This document shows, piece by piece, positions 7,071 through 16,400 of a stretch of 25,716 bases of DNA (positions are counted from its first letter, which is position 1; each line of letters opens with the position of its first letter). The DNA lies in the NCBI GenBank assembly GCA_001275005.1, contig JWZX01002984.1, positions 1 to 25,716 of the forward strand. Reading direction: 5' to 3'. Source of the stretch: Chrysochromulina tobinii (lineage: Eukaryota > Haptophyta > Prymnesiales > Chrysochromulinaceae). The notes beneath the pieces were generated by a model. The model was not told the DNA's origin, did not search any database, and was given only the letters and a program-made list of their open reading frames with translations. The position numbers and the translations under genes were made by a program.

Positions 7071-8429
7071 TCATGCATCGGAGCAAACGTGCCTGGGGTG
7101 CGTTTTCTGTTTCGAGACGACGGCCACGTCGACAGCGCCGCACATGTCTTGCAAAGTGAGCATACGAGTGTCATGGCGTCGTTGCTGCGCAATGTGCTCA
7201 ACACATGCGACCGGCCCGTCAGCTTCGCAAACGCGCAGCAGCGCCTCCGAGTGGATGATGTGCACAGGCACAGCCGCATCTATTGCCACCATCTCCACCG
7301 CGCAAAAAATGTTGAGGACGGGCGGAAAGCTTTTTACATGGACTGACAAAGGCTGCCACTTGTTGTACTCCTTGATACGTGCGAGCGTGATGTTGACGGC
7401 GAGGACAAATGTGAGAGGCTGAAGGAGCCGAACCGCTTGCGCGACCATCCACGACATGTTGACAAAGTTCTCATGTCGATTGCGAACTGCTGGATTCAGT
7501 TTCCGAAAAAAATCGTTGGAGGTGTCATAGAATCCTTCGTAGCCAAGCTCATCCCACGCACGCATAAGGCTAGGAAAGAACTGTTTCTGCGTCATTTCTC
7601 GTTTGTGCTCGTTAGGGTGCAGCTCGTGCCAAAGGAGTGCGAAGTCGTGCCTCGGGAAGTTCTGTTTGAACCAGCTGAAGTCATTCGTACTGAACATCAG
7701 TCGGCCGATGCTCAGCGTTGAAGGGCACGTTGTTCTAGCTTCTACCGGCGCACGATCGACGGTGCAGGCGGCAACGATCTTGGCTGAAGAGCCGTCTGGT
7801 GTCACTGGGCATGGGAGCCCTGCGCCCCGCACGAAGACGAGTTGGGTCAGATTCCACCGGCAGTCAAGCTGGTTGCTGACCACACCAAAACCAAGCGTGC
7901 AGATATGGAGAATCAGCTCCGGTGAGCGCTCGTCAGCCTCGTACACGATGGTCTTCAGGCGCTGGTCAGCGAAGAAAGATGCCTCTTCGTGCAATAGTGT
8001 CCGGGTGCAGTTCTCGCAGTCCAGCACAAGCGTATCAAACGAGATTGGGCGGCGCATGCGCTTACTAAGGAGCGTCGCTAGGCCCGAAATATTGTATCTC
8101 GGCACAGCGTGTAAGACCTCATGGCTATCGCGCCCAACATTTACTCTCATCTGATTATTGTAGTTCCCCGAAGAGTTGAAGACCTGACGCTGCGCGACGA
8201 CGACGCCGAGGATGTTGAGCCCTTCGCATCCATTAGCACGTGTGTTGCGATTGAGGATTTCGTAAGCTGAGGGGCTTGGCTCCAGAGAAACGCGCAGGCC
8301 CGAGTTGTGTTGTCGCTTGGAAATAGCGCACGATACTGTGCCGTAGTGTGCGCCCATCTCCAGCACCGTGCTGCCGGGAGGCACATAGCGCCAAACGTCC
8401 TTGAGCGGTTCTGGGGCCAGGTACCCCAT
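7071..8429 (-). CDS. FkbM-type SAM methyltransferase with unknown C-terminal half
   Basis: 452 residues. The N-terminal part has the Rossmann SAM signature: motif I TVLEMGAHYGTVS (21-33), the acidic end of strand 2 in RVSLEPSP (46-53), FDTLVLDCEN (131-140) in the place of the FkbM iDvlKiDvEG motif, and LKTIVYEADE (158-167). The first residues run straight into the domain. Residues about 230-452 do not match anything I recognise; they contain WHELHPNEHKREMTQKQFF and a hydrophobic stretch near 338-350. Six N-glycosylation sequons (N85, N113, N140, N193, N324, N346) point to the secretory lumen, but no signal peptide is present, and an in-frame TAG lies 24 bases upstream of the ATG, so any signal exon would have to be spliced on. 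FkbM enzymes typically O-methylate sugars or natural products. Confidence 0.72.
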   Translation of the reverse strand: MGYLAPEPLKDVWRYVPPGSTVLEMGAHYGTVSCAISKRQHNSGLRVSLEPSPSAYEILNRNTRANGCEGLNILGVVVAQRQVFNSSGNYNNQMRVNVGRDSHEVLHAVPRYNISGLATLLSKRMRRPISFDTLVLDCENCTRTLLHEEASFFADQRLKTIVYEADERSPELILHICTLGFGVVSNQLDCRWNLTQLVFVRGAGLPCPVTPDGSSAKIVAACTVDRAPVEARTTCPSTLSIGRLMFSTNDFSWFKQNFPRHDFALLWHELHPNEHKREMTQKQFFPSLMRAWDELGYEGFYDTSNDFFRKLNPAVRNRHENFVNMSWMVAQAVRLLQPLTFVLAVNITLARIKEYNKWQPLSVHVKSFPPVLNIFCAVEMVAIDAAVPVHIIHSEALLRVCEADGPVACVEHIAQQRRHDTRMLTLQDMCGAVDVAVVSKQKTHPRHVCSDA

Positions 8430-8463
8430 GAGAAGATGATTCCTAGTGCCCTAGTGAGACTGA

Positions 8464-8481
8464 GGAGAGAGAGAGAGAGAG
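8464..8481. repeat. (GA)n microsatellite
   Basis: A run of about nine GA dinucleotides, 35-50 bp upstream of the minus-strand FkbM-type ATG. On the gene's strand it reads (CT)n followed by cctcag, i.e. a polypyrimidine tract plus AG, so it could serve as a 3' splice site in the 5' UTR. Confidence 0.9.
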
Positions 8482-8580
8482 CAGGCCCGCCGGTTCAGTA
8501 CCGCGCGCTTCCTGGGGCCTGAATCTGGGGCGATCACGCGCTGAGAAGCGTCTGCCGTGTGGGCATGCACATACATGTAC

Positions 8581-8640
8581 CTCAGCTGCTGCTCAACACA
8601 ACGCGCGTCGCTCCGGACCCCCAAGCACGAGGGCCTCTGA
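8581..8640 (-). promoter_or_regulatory. Shared upstream module A, copy 2 (before FkbM-type gene)
   Basis: Reverse complement of the block at 5409-5470, with roughly 90% match by eye and a two-base length difference in the middle. It lies about 150-210 bp upstream of the FkbM ATG at 8429, the same orientation and similar distance as copy 1 relative to its gene. Confidence 0.65.
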
Positions 8641-9333
8641 AGCCGCATACCGACACGGCGCCATGCAGTATGCATGAGTATGCAATCCCCAAATCGTCGA
8701 TACCCGTTACAGACTTCCCCGCGACGGTCCATCAACACTATCGATACTGTAGGAAGTTGTCGAGTGACGGTGAGTGACGATGTGTGAAGAACACCATCAT
8801 CGACGCGTTTGTCGATGACGGTACGCGGGTACGGTCACGGCGCCCCCCCGGGTGTCCCGAGCTCGCGCAACGCCGGCGCGCCGCTTCCGCGTTTAATTCC
8901 GCTTCTGCCTTTGCCGACATCGGGCACAACGGTGCGGGCCGACTGGCCACTTTTTCCGAAATGTGGCCGGCCAACTAAATGGCCAACTTTTGCGCATCAT
9001 CCGGGGCATCATCGCCACCCGCAATCAAAAATGGTCCCCCAAACCCATCTACAATCATCTACATACAGCAATTGATCTACAGACTGTAACGCTTTCAACA
9101 GGCTTGGCTGGTACCCCCGTCATCGCAGCGATGCTCTCAGGACTCGTTCCGCGCGACCTGGTGCTCCGCTGCCACCCTCGCTCATGGTTTTATTTTTTAC
9201 CGTGGGGGCATGAGCGCATGACGGTCTTCTCAAGGAGATTCCACGGAAATCAAGAGTGATCGCAGGCACGACCTTTTCAACTGTGAGTTGGTGCCATCTC
9301 GGGAACCATGCGGGAGCACCCGGCTCACAGCCG

Positions 9334-9361
9334 TTTCACTCTTTCACCTTTCACCTTTCAC
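9334..9361 (+). repeat. Heptamer array (ctttcac)n
   Basis: gtttcac-tctttcac-ctttcac-ctttcac, pyrimidine-rich, running directly into module B (tttcacagcc...). In transcript sense it could be a polypyrimidine tract with acceptor cacag at 9358-9362. Confidence 0.75.
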
Positions 9362-9384
9362 AGCCCATGTTTATAGTTCGACAC
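9356..9384 (+). promoter_or_regulatory. Shared upstream module B, copy 2
   Basis: Matches 26 of 29 bases of 5488-5516, including tttcacagcc.atgttta and ttcgacac. It is 35 bp before the ATG of the second FkbM-type gene. Confidence 0.6.
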
Positions 9385-9418
9385 AGGAGTCGGTGTGATC
9401 GAAAGAGAGCTGAAGTCA

Positions 9419-10303
9419 ATGCTACATGTACCCGCGGGTCGAATCCTAGTCCCGTCGTGCTCGCGTCGCTATGTCGAGTCGTGCTCCCTAAATCTCTCAC
9501 ATCATGCTCGCGTCGTACTTTTGCTCCTTCTGTCACAAGCCTCCGCTGCAACCTCCAGCTGCTCCGCGTTCCACTCTGAGCACGTTGGAGCCTGCAGATG
9601 CGATTGTATCCTTGGAGACGTGGGCTTGAACAACGGGCGCAGCTTGCAGGCGTGGCCTTCAGAAGTTATCCGCTCGAAGGGAATCCCCGCCTCTGGCAGC
9701 AACGTCTACGGCAGGCTCGCATCGTGCGTACGTGGTCCGCCCACGGCGCGGTGCTGGTACGGGTTTGAAGCCAACCCCACCTTCAATGAGCTGCTCAGCG
9801 CGCTCGAAGCGCGGCTTCGCCACTCGGGCGAGCGGGTGAGGCTATTCAATGGCACGGCATTTGGCATGGACAGCCAGCCAGTCATCTTGTATCGCGACTG
9901 GCAGAGCCACGGGCTCAGTTCGACTTTAGCAGGGAACAATACGCTGATCTCTCTGAGGGGGCACCAGGTGAAGCTTGACTTCAGCCGTACGGTGAGCGAT
10001 CGCTGGGTTCAGAGCCAGGTGCCGGCAATTGGCGCCGGCACCGTTTTGGAGGCGTGGTGCGCACCACCACGGCCGGCTCTGATTGCGGTCAAAATAGATA
10101 TCGAAGGGTTTGAGTACACGCTGCTGCACCACCTGCTCAAAACCAAGCCAGAGGCTTTGTGCTCCATCGATTTGCTGGCAGTAGAGTGGCACGAGAGGAT
10201 CTTTCCGATGTACAAGGGGCAGACACTCAATCTGACCGAACACCTTAGGGCAACGTGCTTCCAGTTGAAGATGCCTGGGCCGGTCGTGTTGGGATGGAAG
10301 TAA
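9419..10303 (+). CDS. FkbM-type methyltransferase with N-terminal signal anchor
   Basis: 294 residues from the first ATG of the frame. Residues 29-45 (HHARVVLLLLLSQASAA) form a hydrophobic signal peptide or type II anchor, placing the enzyme in the ER/Golgi lumen. The catalytic part follows: GDVGLNNGRSL (66-76) as a degenerate SAM motif I, CWYGFEANPTF (112-122) for the acidic residue binding ribose, LFNGTAFG (142-149), ALIAVKIDIEGFEYTLLHHLL (220-240), which is the FkbM hallmark KiDiEGfE, and LLAVEWHERIFP (252-263). The likely role is SAM-dependent O-methylation of a glycan or other secreted substrate. It is convergent with the PC-esterase-like gene (402-bp gap) and divergent from the first FkbM-type gene. 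The domain calls are clear; substrate is unknown. Confidence 0.8.
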   Translation: MLHVPAGRILVPSCSRRYVESCSLNLSHHARVVLLLLLSQASAATSSCSAFHSEHVGACRCDCILGDVGLNNGRSLQAWPSEVIRSKGIPASGSNVYGRLASCVRGPPTARCWYGFEANPTFNELLSALEARLRHSGERVRLFNGTAFGMDSQPVILYRDWQSHGLSSTLAGNNTLISLRGHQVKLDFSRTVSDRWVQSQVPAIGAGTVLEAWCAPPRPALIAVKIDIEGFEYTLLHHLLKTKPEALCSIDLLAVEWHERIFPMYKGQTLNLTEHLRATCFQLKMPGPVVLGWK

Positions 10304-10704
10304 CCGTAGGAGAAGCGCAGAACACATGGCAGAACAGGACCGGAATCGACGAAAAACGAAACCCGTGTTGTGATAGCTCCTGATACGTAGAACGTAGTGC
10401 CTACGTGACAGTGACCCGACCGGACGGGCCCGCACTACTGTTCGCACTTGGGGCCGGGCTGGAGGTGACGTCAGGTCCAGCGTCAGGTCAATCTCGCCGC
10501 ACTTGACGGCAGACGCGAACGCGTCAAGCTCACGTCTCAATTATCACGTGGGGCGGGCTCAGAGGTACTCAGGAGAGACGACCACGTCGCTCGACGACGA
10601 GAGCCGGCCGCGTTGAGGCGTTCTCGACCGCGGAAGGACGGTTCCATGTGCGCGAGCGCTTCAGCATTTTTCGCTCGAGGGCGAAACTTGGGTGTTTGAG
10701 GGAC
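10304..10704. other. Convergent 3'-3' intergenic stretch
   Basis: No coding region seen. Small direct repeat gacgtcaggtccagcgtcaggtc around 10465-10487; nothing else of note. Confidence 0.45.
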
Positions 10705-12390
10705 CTAGGAATTAGAAGGGTCATCGCAAAGCTGATTGATGAGCATCTGAGTCACGAGATCGGACAGCTGGTCAGCGTGAAGGGCGTCGTTTCCCTGCAC
10801 ATCGTACCATCTGGGCGCTGCGTGCACAAAGGCCGGGAAAGTGTCGAAGACCTCAAACCCGCTAGCCTCCACAATCTGTCGAGCCACCTGATTCGCCACA
10901 AAAAGGTAATGGCCCATCGAATTGTAGCCCCAGCCAGCGTTGCAGCTACGCAGCTCTGTGGCTGGATTGGGACAGACGCTTAGCTTGAAAATAGGGCGAA
11001 ATGGTTTGATGGGGCGCTTGCGCTGAGAACTCTGGACGAAGCGTGACTCATTGCACCGCTGCCACATCCCCATCAGCTTGGTGAGGTGTGCCTGGTAACT
11101 CGCGATGGGATCGAGTCGCCAGCTCTCGTTCCTCATTAACCGCATGAGGTCATTGTCAGTGCAAGGCTGCGGCTGTCCACATGCAGCCAGAAGCTGGTGA
11201 TGATTGACGTGCATGGGCATGTTGAAATCATGAATGCCGGACTCAAAGATGACGACATCGTGATTGCACATGAGCTTCTCATACTCTGCCGCCGATTTCA
11301 ACGCGATAGCGGCCGGGCCAGGTGCGAGGACGTTTGTCAGCCCGTAGCGAAACGGATGGTGGATGAACTGCGTGCGGACAGTGCTGTTGCCAAATTGACT
11401 GCGGCCGGTGGCCTCATCGTGGTTGTTACTGACTCCCGTTCTGCCGTAGTCCCTCGACCAAGTTCGCTTGTGCACCATGTTTGAAGACAGCCGCTCGAAG
11501 CCGCGCTGCACTGAGAGAGCAGTCGAGCCGCCTATGTTGAGCACCGAACGCCCGGCAAGGCATCGCGTGAGCTCGGCCTCATTGAACCAGTGATAGCGGC
11601 AGCCAGCCGGCTTGAGAATGTGATGAAAGCCATTCCGAAGGCGGTCCTCATCTTTTGGACCCCGGTACGTATTGATCACGAGCGCGCTGACGTTGCCCGT
11701 GCAAACCGTTCCACAGTCACGGATATGCGCATCGCCATCCCGCATATTGACCATGGCAGTGCTTGCATTTGGACGCACGCCACGGCAGCGCGATTGTGCT
11801 GCACTCCCTTTATAGGTTGCCGAAGACTGCAGCTCCAGTCGGATCGAGGTGTTGCGCGAGAGAGCGATAGCCTGACCGACGCAGAGGCGATATCGAAACC
11901 ACTCTCTAATTGGGGAGCCCCCCTCAACCGACCACCGCAGCGGGCCGCGAGCCTCCGCCGCCTGCAACGACCTGTTTTGCGTCTCCAGCAATGACGCGGT
12001 GACTTCGAAAGTGTGTCGGCCAACGAGCGGTTCAGCTGCACCAGTCAAGTCGGCCCAGTACATGTTATGCCGTTGGCCATCGGACACGGCATGCGCATAC
12101 GCACTGAAGCGTACCCGCTGCTGGGTCTCGACGGCAGTCACACGAATCGTATCGCCACTTGTGCACACGTCCGTACCAGCGGCAGTCCGGGCGATGAGGA
12201 AGAAGCCGCGAGGCCAATCTCTATCCGTTACGAGAGTGCAGTTAATCCCTAGCGCTTGCACGCCCTTGGCCGCTGTGGGTGATTGAGCACAGTCTGATGT
12301 CAGAACATCTTCCTGATTCAACAGGCACCGGGCGGCACGCGAGAGCTCCCTGTTATCGCTGAGGCGTGGGCAGCATGATATTTTCGCCAT
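10705..12390 (-). CDS. PC-esterase / NXPE-TBL-like SGNH protein (glycan O-acyltransferase or esterase)
   Basis: 561 residues from the ATG at 12390; the frame is open 51 bases further up but only to a GTG. An N-terminal beta-rich part (about 75-140, with SGDTIRVTAVETQQRVRFSAYA) resembles the Ig-like domain that precedes the NXPE catalytic domain. The catalytic part has LAGRSVLNIGGSTALSVQRGF with candidate nucleophile S289, HDVVIFESGIHDF at about 377-389, and the C-terminal NDALHAD giving the D535-x-x-H538 pair. Together these form the SGNH/PC-esterase triad. The first block reads G-G-S instead of the usual G-D-S. Eight N-glycosylation sequons suggest a luminal protein, though no signal peptide is present at this start, so a short upstream exon may be missing. 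Relatives O-acetylate plant cell-wall or surface glycans. Confidence 0.72.
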   Translation of the reverse strand: MAKISCCPRLSDNRELSRAARCLLNQEDVLTSDCAQSPTAAKGVQALGINCTLVTDRDWPRGFFLIARTAAGTDVCTSGDTIRVTAVETQQRVRFSAYAHAVSDGQRHNMYWADLTGAAEPLVGRHTFEVTASLLETQNRSLQAAEARGPLRWSVEGGSPIREWFRYRLCVGQAIALSRNTSIRLELQSSATYKGSAAQSRCRGVRPNASTAMVNMRDGDAHIRDCGTVCTGNVSALVINTYRGPKDEDRLRNGFHHILKPAGCRYHWFNEAELTRCLAGRSVLNIGGSTALSVQRGFERLSSNMVHKRTWSRDYGRTGVSNNHDEATGRSQFGNSTVRTQFIHHPFRYGLTNVLAPGPAAIALKSAAEYEKLMCNHDVVIFESGIHDFNMPMHVNHHQLLAACGQPQPCTDNDLMRLMRNESWRLDPIASYQAHLTKLMGMWQRCNESRFVQSSQRKRPIKPFRPIFKLSVCPNPATELRSCNAGWGYNSMGHYLFVANQVARQIVEASGFEVFDTFPAFVHAAPRWYDVQGNDALHADQLSDLVTQMLINQLCDDPSNS

Positions 12391-12489
12391 CGAGGTTTTC
12401 GGTGTCCTGGCTGAGAGGACTCGGGGCAAGAGGACACGCACGAACTCAGGAAGCCAACACCGACACGCGACCTAGCCGCGGTGTCTATT

Positions 12490-12508
12490 TACAGTACAAA
12501 GTACTGTA
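12490..12508. repeat. Perfect palindrome tacagtac-aaa-gtactgta
   Basis: Eight-base arms with a three-base loop, about 100 bp upstream of the PC-esterase-like ATG. It may be a binding site for a dimeric regulator; there is no further evidence. Confidence 0.7.
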
Positions 12509-13019
12509 TGGAAAGCGCTGTGCGGTGTAACCAGCTCTGTGTGAAACGGTCACGTGCACCCTTCGGGCGGCGCAGCAGTATGAGCTCCGTTTTAAAGCTC
12601 CGTGTGTTGCATGCCGTTGTATGGGTGGAGGCGGAGGCGGTGCGCTCAAGACGCCTCTTAATTAGCTCTTGCGGTCGTCTCTCGTCTGGCGACCGGAGAT
12701 GATCGGAGCGAGCGAGTTTGAACATTGAACTCTATGAACGTCGGACCGGACGCTTTTTCTAAAACTTCTATACGAAACGCCGAATAGCTTGTCGTGGACG
12801 GAGAAGAGAACCGCGGCGACGTCCGACGATCAAACGACTTTCCTGATCCTGTCACAGCCGCGGCGTAGTTTCACACATTGTCATTCAGGCGATTTGTGGT
12901 AACGGTTGACGTATCCCCGCCGTCGGCCTCGAAGGCTCTTCGACAGCGGCACGCACATCACCCCAGGTCACGCCCCACCCACACCAGGGCGCACGTCCCA
13001 TGTTGGGCCGCGCTCTCTC

Positions 13020-13170
13020 GTACTGGAACTCGTGCTGTGCTTCCATGCTCGACTCCCATGGACTGAACTCCGCTATCCGCCTGTCCCCCCCTGCTGTGCC
13101 TCCCTACCCAATGCCCATGGACTGCACTCCGCCTCCTCCCCTGGTTGTGCGTCCATGCTCGAGTCCCATG
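13020..13170. repeat. Imperfect tandem repeat, ~62 bp period
   Basis: cccatggactgaactccgc (13057-13075) and cccatggactgcactccgc (13119-13137) are near-identical, and a third partial unit shares tgtgcgtccatgctcgagtc with the start of unit 1. The repeat explains the open plus-strand frames here. Confidence 0.65.
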
Positions 13171-13340
13171 CACGTGATTCAGGGCTCGTCGGGACTCATC
13201 CGGGGTATACGCGCGGGATGGCATCTATTGCTGATCGGATGGCTTCCCGACCTCGTGGCTCATTGTCATGGTTGCTTCTTCACGCTTCACGGCCCTGCCC
13301 CTGGGAGCTGGGTCTCTCATGTCTCTGTCCCCAGGGTGTA

Positions 13341-13366
13341 ATGCCGGGTAAGTATGCCGGGTAAGT
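13341..13366. repeat. Two perfect copies of atgccgggtaagt
   Basis: A 13-bp tandem duplication about 55 bp past the channel gene's stop codon. Each copy contains GTAAGT, the consensus 5' splice donor on the plus strand, though no plus-strand exon is recognised here. Confidence 0.85.
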
Positions 13367-13418
13367 AAGCAAAGGGCGCCCGAACGCCTCGTTCGATCGG
13401 TGCTCCTCGCTTCGATGG

Positions 13419-16400
13419 TCACCCTTGAAGGAGTGGAACCCGCGCGTGATTGAAGGTGCTCTGCCCCTTGCCCGACCCGTCCATATCCTCCTTGAGGTCC
13501 TCGCGTAGCTGGCTCATCTCCACGCGCATCGCCTGCATGAGCAGACGCCGCTCCTCGTGCACGTCGCGGCTGCTCAGCTCCACCAAGATCCTCTTCTGCG
13601 TGGCGCGTGAGCTGGCACCTTCCTCTGCGACCTGCTGCAATTGCTCTTTGAGCTGCCGAAGGGTGACATCGTCCCCCGTATGGCTCGAACGCTGGTGCTC
13701 GGGCGGCTTGAGGATGTGCAGCCAGCGCGGGCACACGCGCTGCATCTTGAGCAGATGGCGCTCCTCGTGCTCCTCCTGCAGCCGTGCCAGGTCCAACGAG
13801 TTACGGCTGCCCTCGCGCCCACGCCGGCGCTTGTGCGCGGCTTCCCACGCCTTGGCCTTCTTCATATGCCGCGCCACCTCGTCGCCCTCGTACTCGAGGA
13901 TCAGCTCGGCGCGCCCAGAGAGTGCGACGAGCTGCGACTGCTCCGAGACACGCGTGTGCGACTCGGACATGATGGCGATGAGCATGTTGAGCAGGATCAG
14001 CTGTACGAAGAGCATGTACAATTGGAACATGATGAGCACGAAGCGCTGCTCAGCGGGCTCAAACACCGGGTCGGTTCCGTACGCCAAAATGGCCGCGTCC
14101 GTCATCGCGTAGACGCCCATGTTGATCATCACGAGAAAGGCATCCCAAAAGTGGTGCCACTGTTTGAATTTGGCCTCGTGTTCGCTCTGCGGTTCCGCGC
14201 CGAACTGTCGGGTAATTATGACGATGAACGCGGAGCAGAAGGCGATGATAAAGATGAACATCAGGGCAAACAGAGGCAGGATGTCGATCATGATCGTACG
14301 TAGGGAGTGCGCGAGAGCCCCCAGCTTCAGATTCCCTTGAAAAAAGTAGAGCATCCGAAGGCAGGCGAAGAGGCAGACGAGCGCCTGCAGGTATACGAGC
14401 AGCCCAATCTCGTAGTTGATCACGCCCGACTCGTCGGCGGCCGCACCAGCACCTCCCTTTTTCAGAAGGCGCATTGCATGGCGCATGCTCTTGCCCGGCT
14501 CTTCGTCGACCATCACCGGCCAGCCAGCGGCAGCACCGCCGCCGACGCCGCCACCGCTCATGACATCGGCGGCCACTCGTTCACCCAGGCGGCGGGTCGT
14601 CTCGTTGTTGACGGTCCCTTGGTACAGGTACGTCATTCCCGGGATATCGACGCGCACGCCATCTTCGTCGCGCAAGCAGAGGAGCACGTTGACAATCACC
14701 TGCCCGGCGATCGTGATCATGTCGAACCAATTCCACATGCTGCTCAGATACTCGAGCACGCCGGCCTGGCGCAGCTGGTGCATCTCGGTGGACAGTTTCC
14801 TCACGCAGTAGAAGCATGTCCAAAAGAAGCCGAAGAGTAGCCCACCTCGGGGGCCAGTACTGTTCTCGCCCCCCCTGCCGAGCAGGTCGCTCCAGGTGTC
14901 GAACTGCGTATCTGTAGCTTCCATGTTGAAATAGAGGACCCAGTACAGGTCGAACACATACAAGAGGAGCTCCTGATAGAAGGCCCGCTTGGCAAAGCCA
15001 TGCCACTTGAATTCGATGAGATGCTCCATCAGCACCGAGCCAAAGACGGAATAGTCGCGCGTCTTCACCACCGCGTCGACCACCAGCTGGAGGGGCGACA
15101 CCGGGGTCGGCCCGTGCTCGAAAAGGCCCGCAAAGTTCTCAATGGGCACGCGGAATGCCTGCAGCCCCCCACCTGCCTTCTTGCTGTACCCCATTTCAAT
15201 CGAGCGGTCAGTGGTCACGGCCGCCGCCGCGCTGCCGGTGCTCTTTGGCGTCTGCGCCATTGGTTTGAACAAGAGTGCTGCGCGCGTGCTTGAGGCTGCG
15301 CGCGTGCTTGAGGCTGCGCGCGTGCTTGAGGAGTGTACGCGCGCGGAGTTGGGACGCTGCGCCTTGCCGCCGTGTACGCTGCTCTCTGAGGTCGCAGACT
15401 CGGAGCCCAGGCCAATGTTGGCGTCGGCCGTGGGTGGGGTTGTCACTCTCGAGAAAATGCTGCCACGGCGCGGCGCAGGCTTTGCGTCCTCCTGGTGCGC
15501 TGTTCGCTGTACGCTGTTCGCCGTTCGCGCGTACTGTGCGAGCTTCGCATTCCAGATGCCTTTAGGACACCGTTGGGCCGAGCCACAGATTAGGACTGAG
15601 GGTAGTAGCACGTCAAAGGCGTCGATGTCGCCGAGCACCTCGGGCTCAGGGTCGAGTGGCATGGTTCTGATGTAGGCCAAAAAGTCGAGCGGGTAGTCGG
15701 CGGCGATCGCCTCGAAGCACTCAGCCACGAGACGCATTGAGCCAGGGATGATCGAGAAGCGCTTGTGCCGAAGCGCCTCGAGGAGCTGCTGGAGTGAGCG
15801 CCACTTGCCTTGCTCGAGGGCCGCATGCAGGCATGAGCGCCCGTGCGCGTCGGCCTGCATGCCAATGAGGCACTGCGCGCCCAGCAGTAGTTCGAGCAGC
15901 CTCGCCTGGTTTGCGTTTGAGATGACGAAGTGCAGAAGAGACGCGCCCGTGTCCGGGTCGCGCGCGTTGACGATGGCGGGGTGCGCGTCAAGGATGAGGC
16001 GCACCGCATGCAGCAGCTGCTCCTCGCTCGTGAGCATCGTCGTGATGAGCGACGAAATCACGCGGAATGAGGGTGGGTCGAGCCACGCGTACTCGGTGCC
16101 GCCGCGCCCGTACAGGGAGGCGAAGTGGCCGTTGGTGAAGCAGAGCGCATCGGGCGAGATGGTGATGTCCCAGGTTGTCATCTCCGTGGGCAACTGCAAC
16201 ACGTCGCGCTGGTTGGCCAGATCGTACACGTTCACAGTGGGCAGCTCGCCGCCGACGGCCATCCTGGACGAATCTGGCAGCATCGAGATGCACCAGACGG
16301 TACTGGGCAGCGCAACGCGCCAGTGGGGCACGCCCGTGCGCCCGTCGAGCACCACGACTGCCTTGTTGGTGCCGCCGTACGCGCAATACGTGAGGTCGGC

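Larger units (their letters stand above)
8430..9418. promoter_or_regulatory. Divergent control region between two FkbM-type genes
   Basis: About 990 bp between two start codons pointing outward; no coding region is supported. It contains a (ga)n run at 8464-8481, module A copy 2 at 8581-8640, a heptamer array at 9334-9361 and module B copy 2 at 9356-9384. These elements make it the likely promoter and 5' UTR region of both methyltransferase genes. Confidence 0.55.
12391..13418. other. Intergenic stretch with several short repeats
   Basis: About 1 kb upstream of the PC-esterase-like gene and downstream of the channel gene. A plus-strand frame at 12906-13364 stays open but encodes Pro/Arg/Ser/Cys-rich sequence built on imperfect repeats, and I do not call it. 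Elements seen: palindrome tacagtac-aaa-gtactgta at 12490-12508, imperfect ~62-bp repeat at about 13020-13170, and a 13-bp tandem repeat at 13341-13366. Confidence 0.5.

Noticed and set aside
9395-9470. tRNA-like B box (gggtcgaatcc near 9436)
   Set aside because: No matching A box, acceptor stem or anticodon arm could be laid out, and the position is inside the coding start of the second FkbM-type gene.
12906-13364. Plus-strand 152-residue open frame with possible splice donors (gtaagt) at its end
   Set aside because: Low-complexity Pro/Arg/Ser/Cys translation built on imperfect 62-bp repeats, with several overlapping frames equally open; no domain seen.
13450-14840. Long plus-strand open frames opposite the channel C-terminus
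   Set aside because: Antisense shadows caused by high GC content at third codon positions; the minus-strand frame has clear membrane segments and a pore motif.
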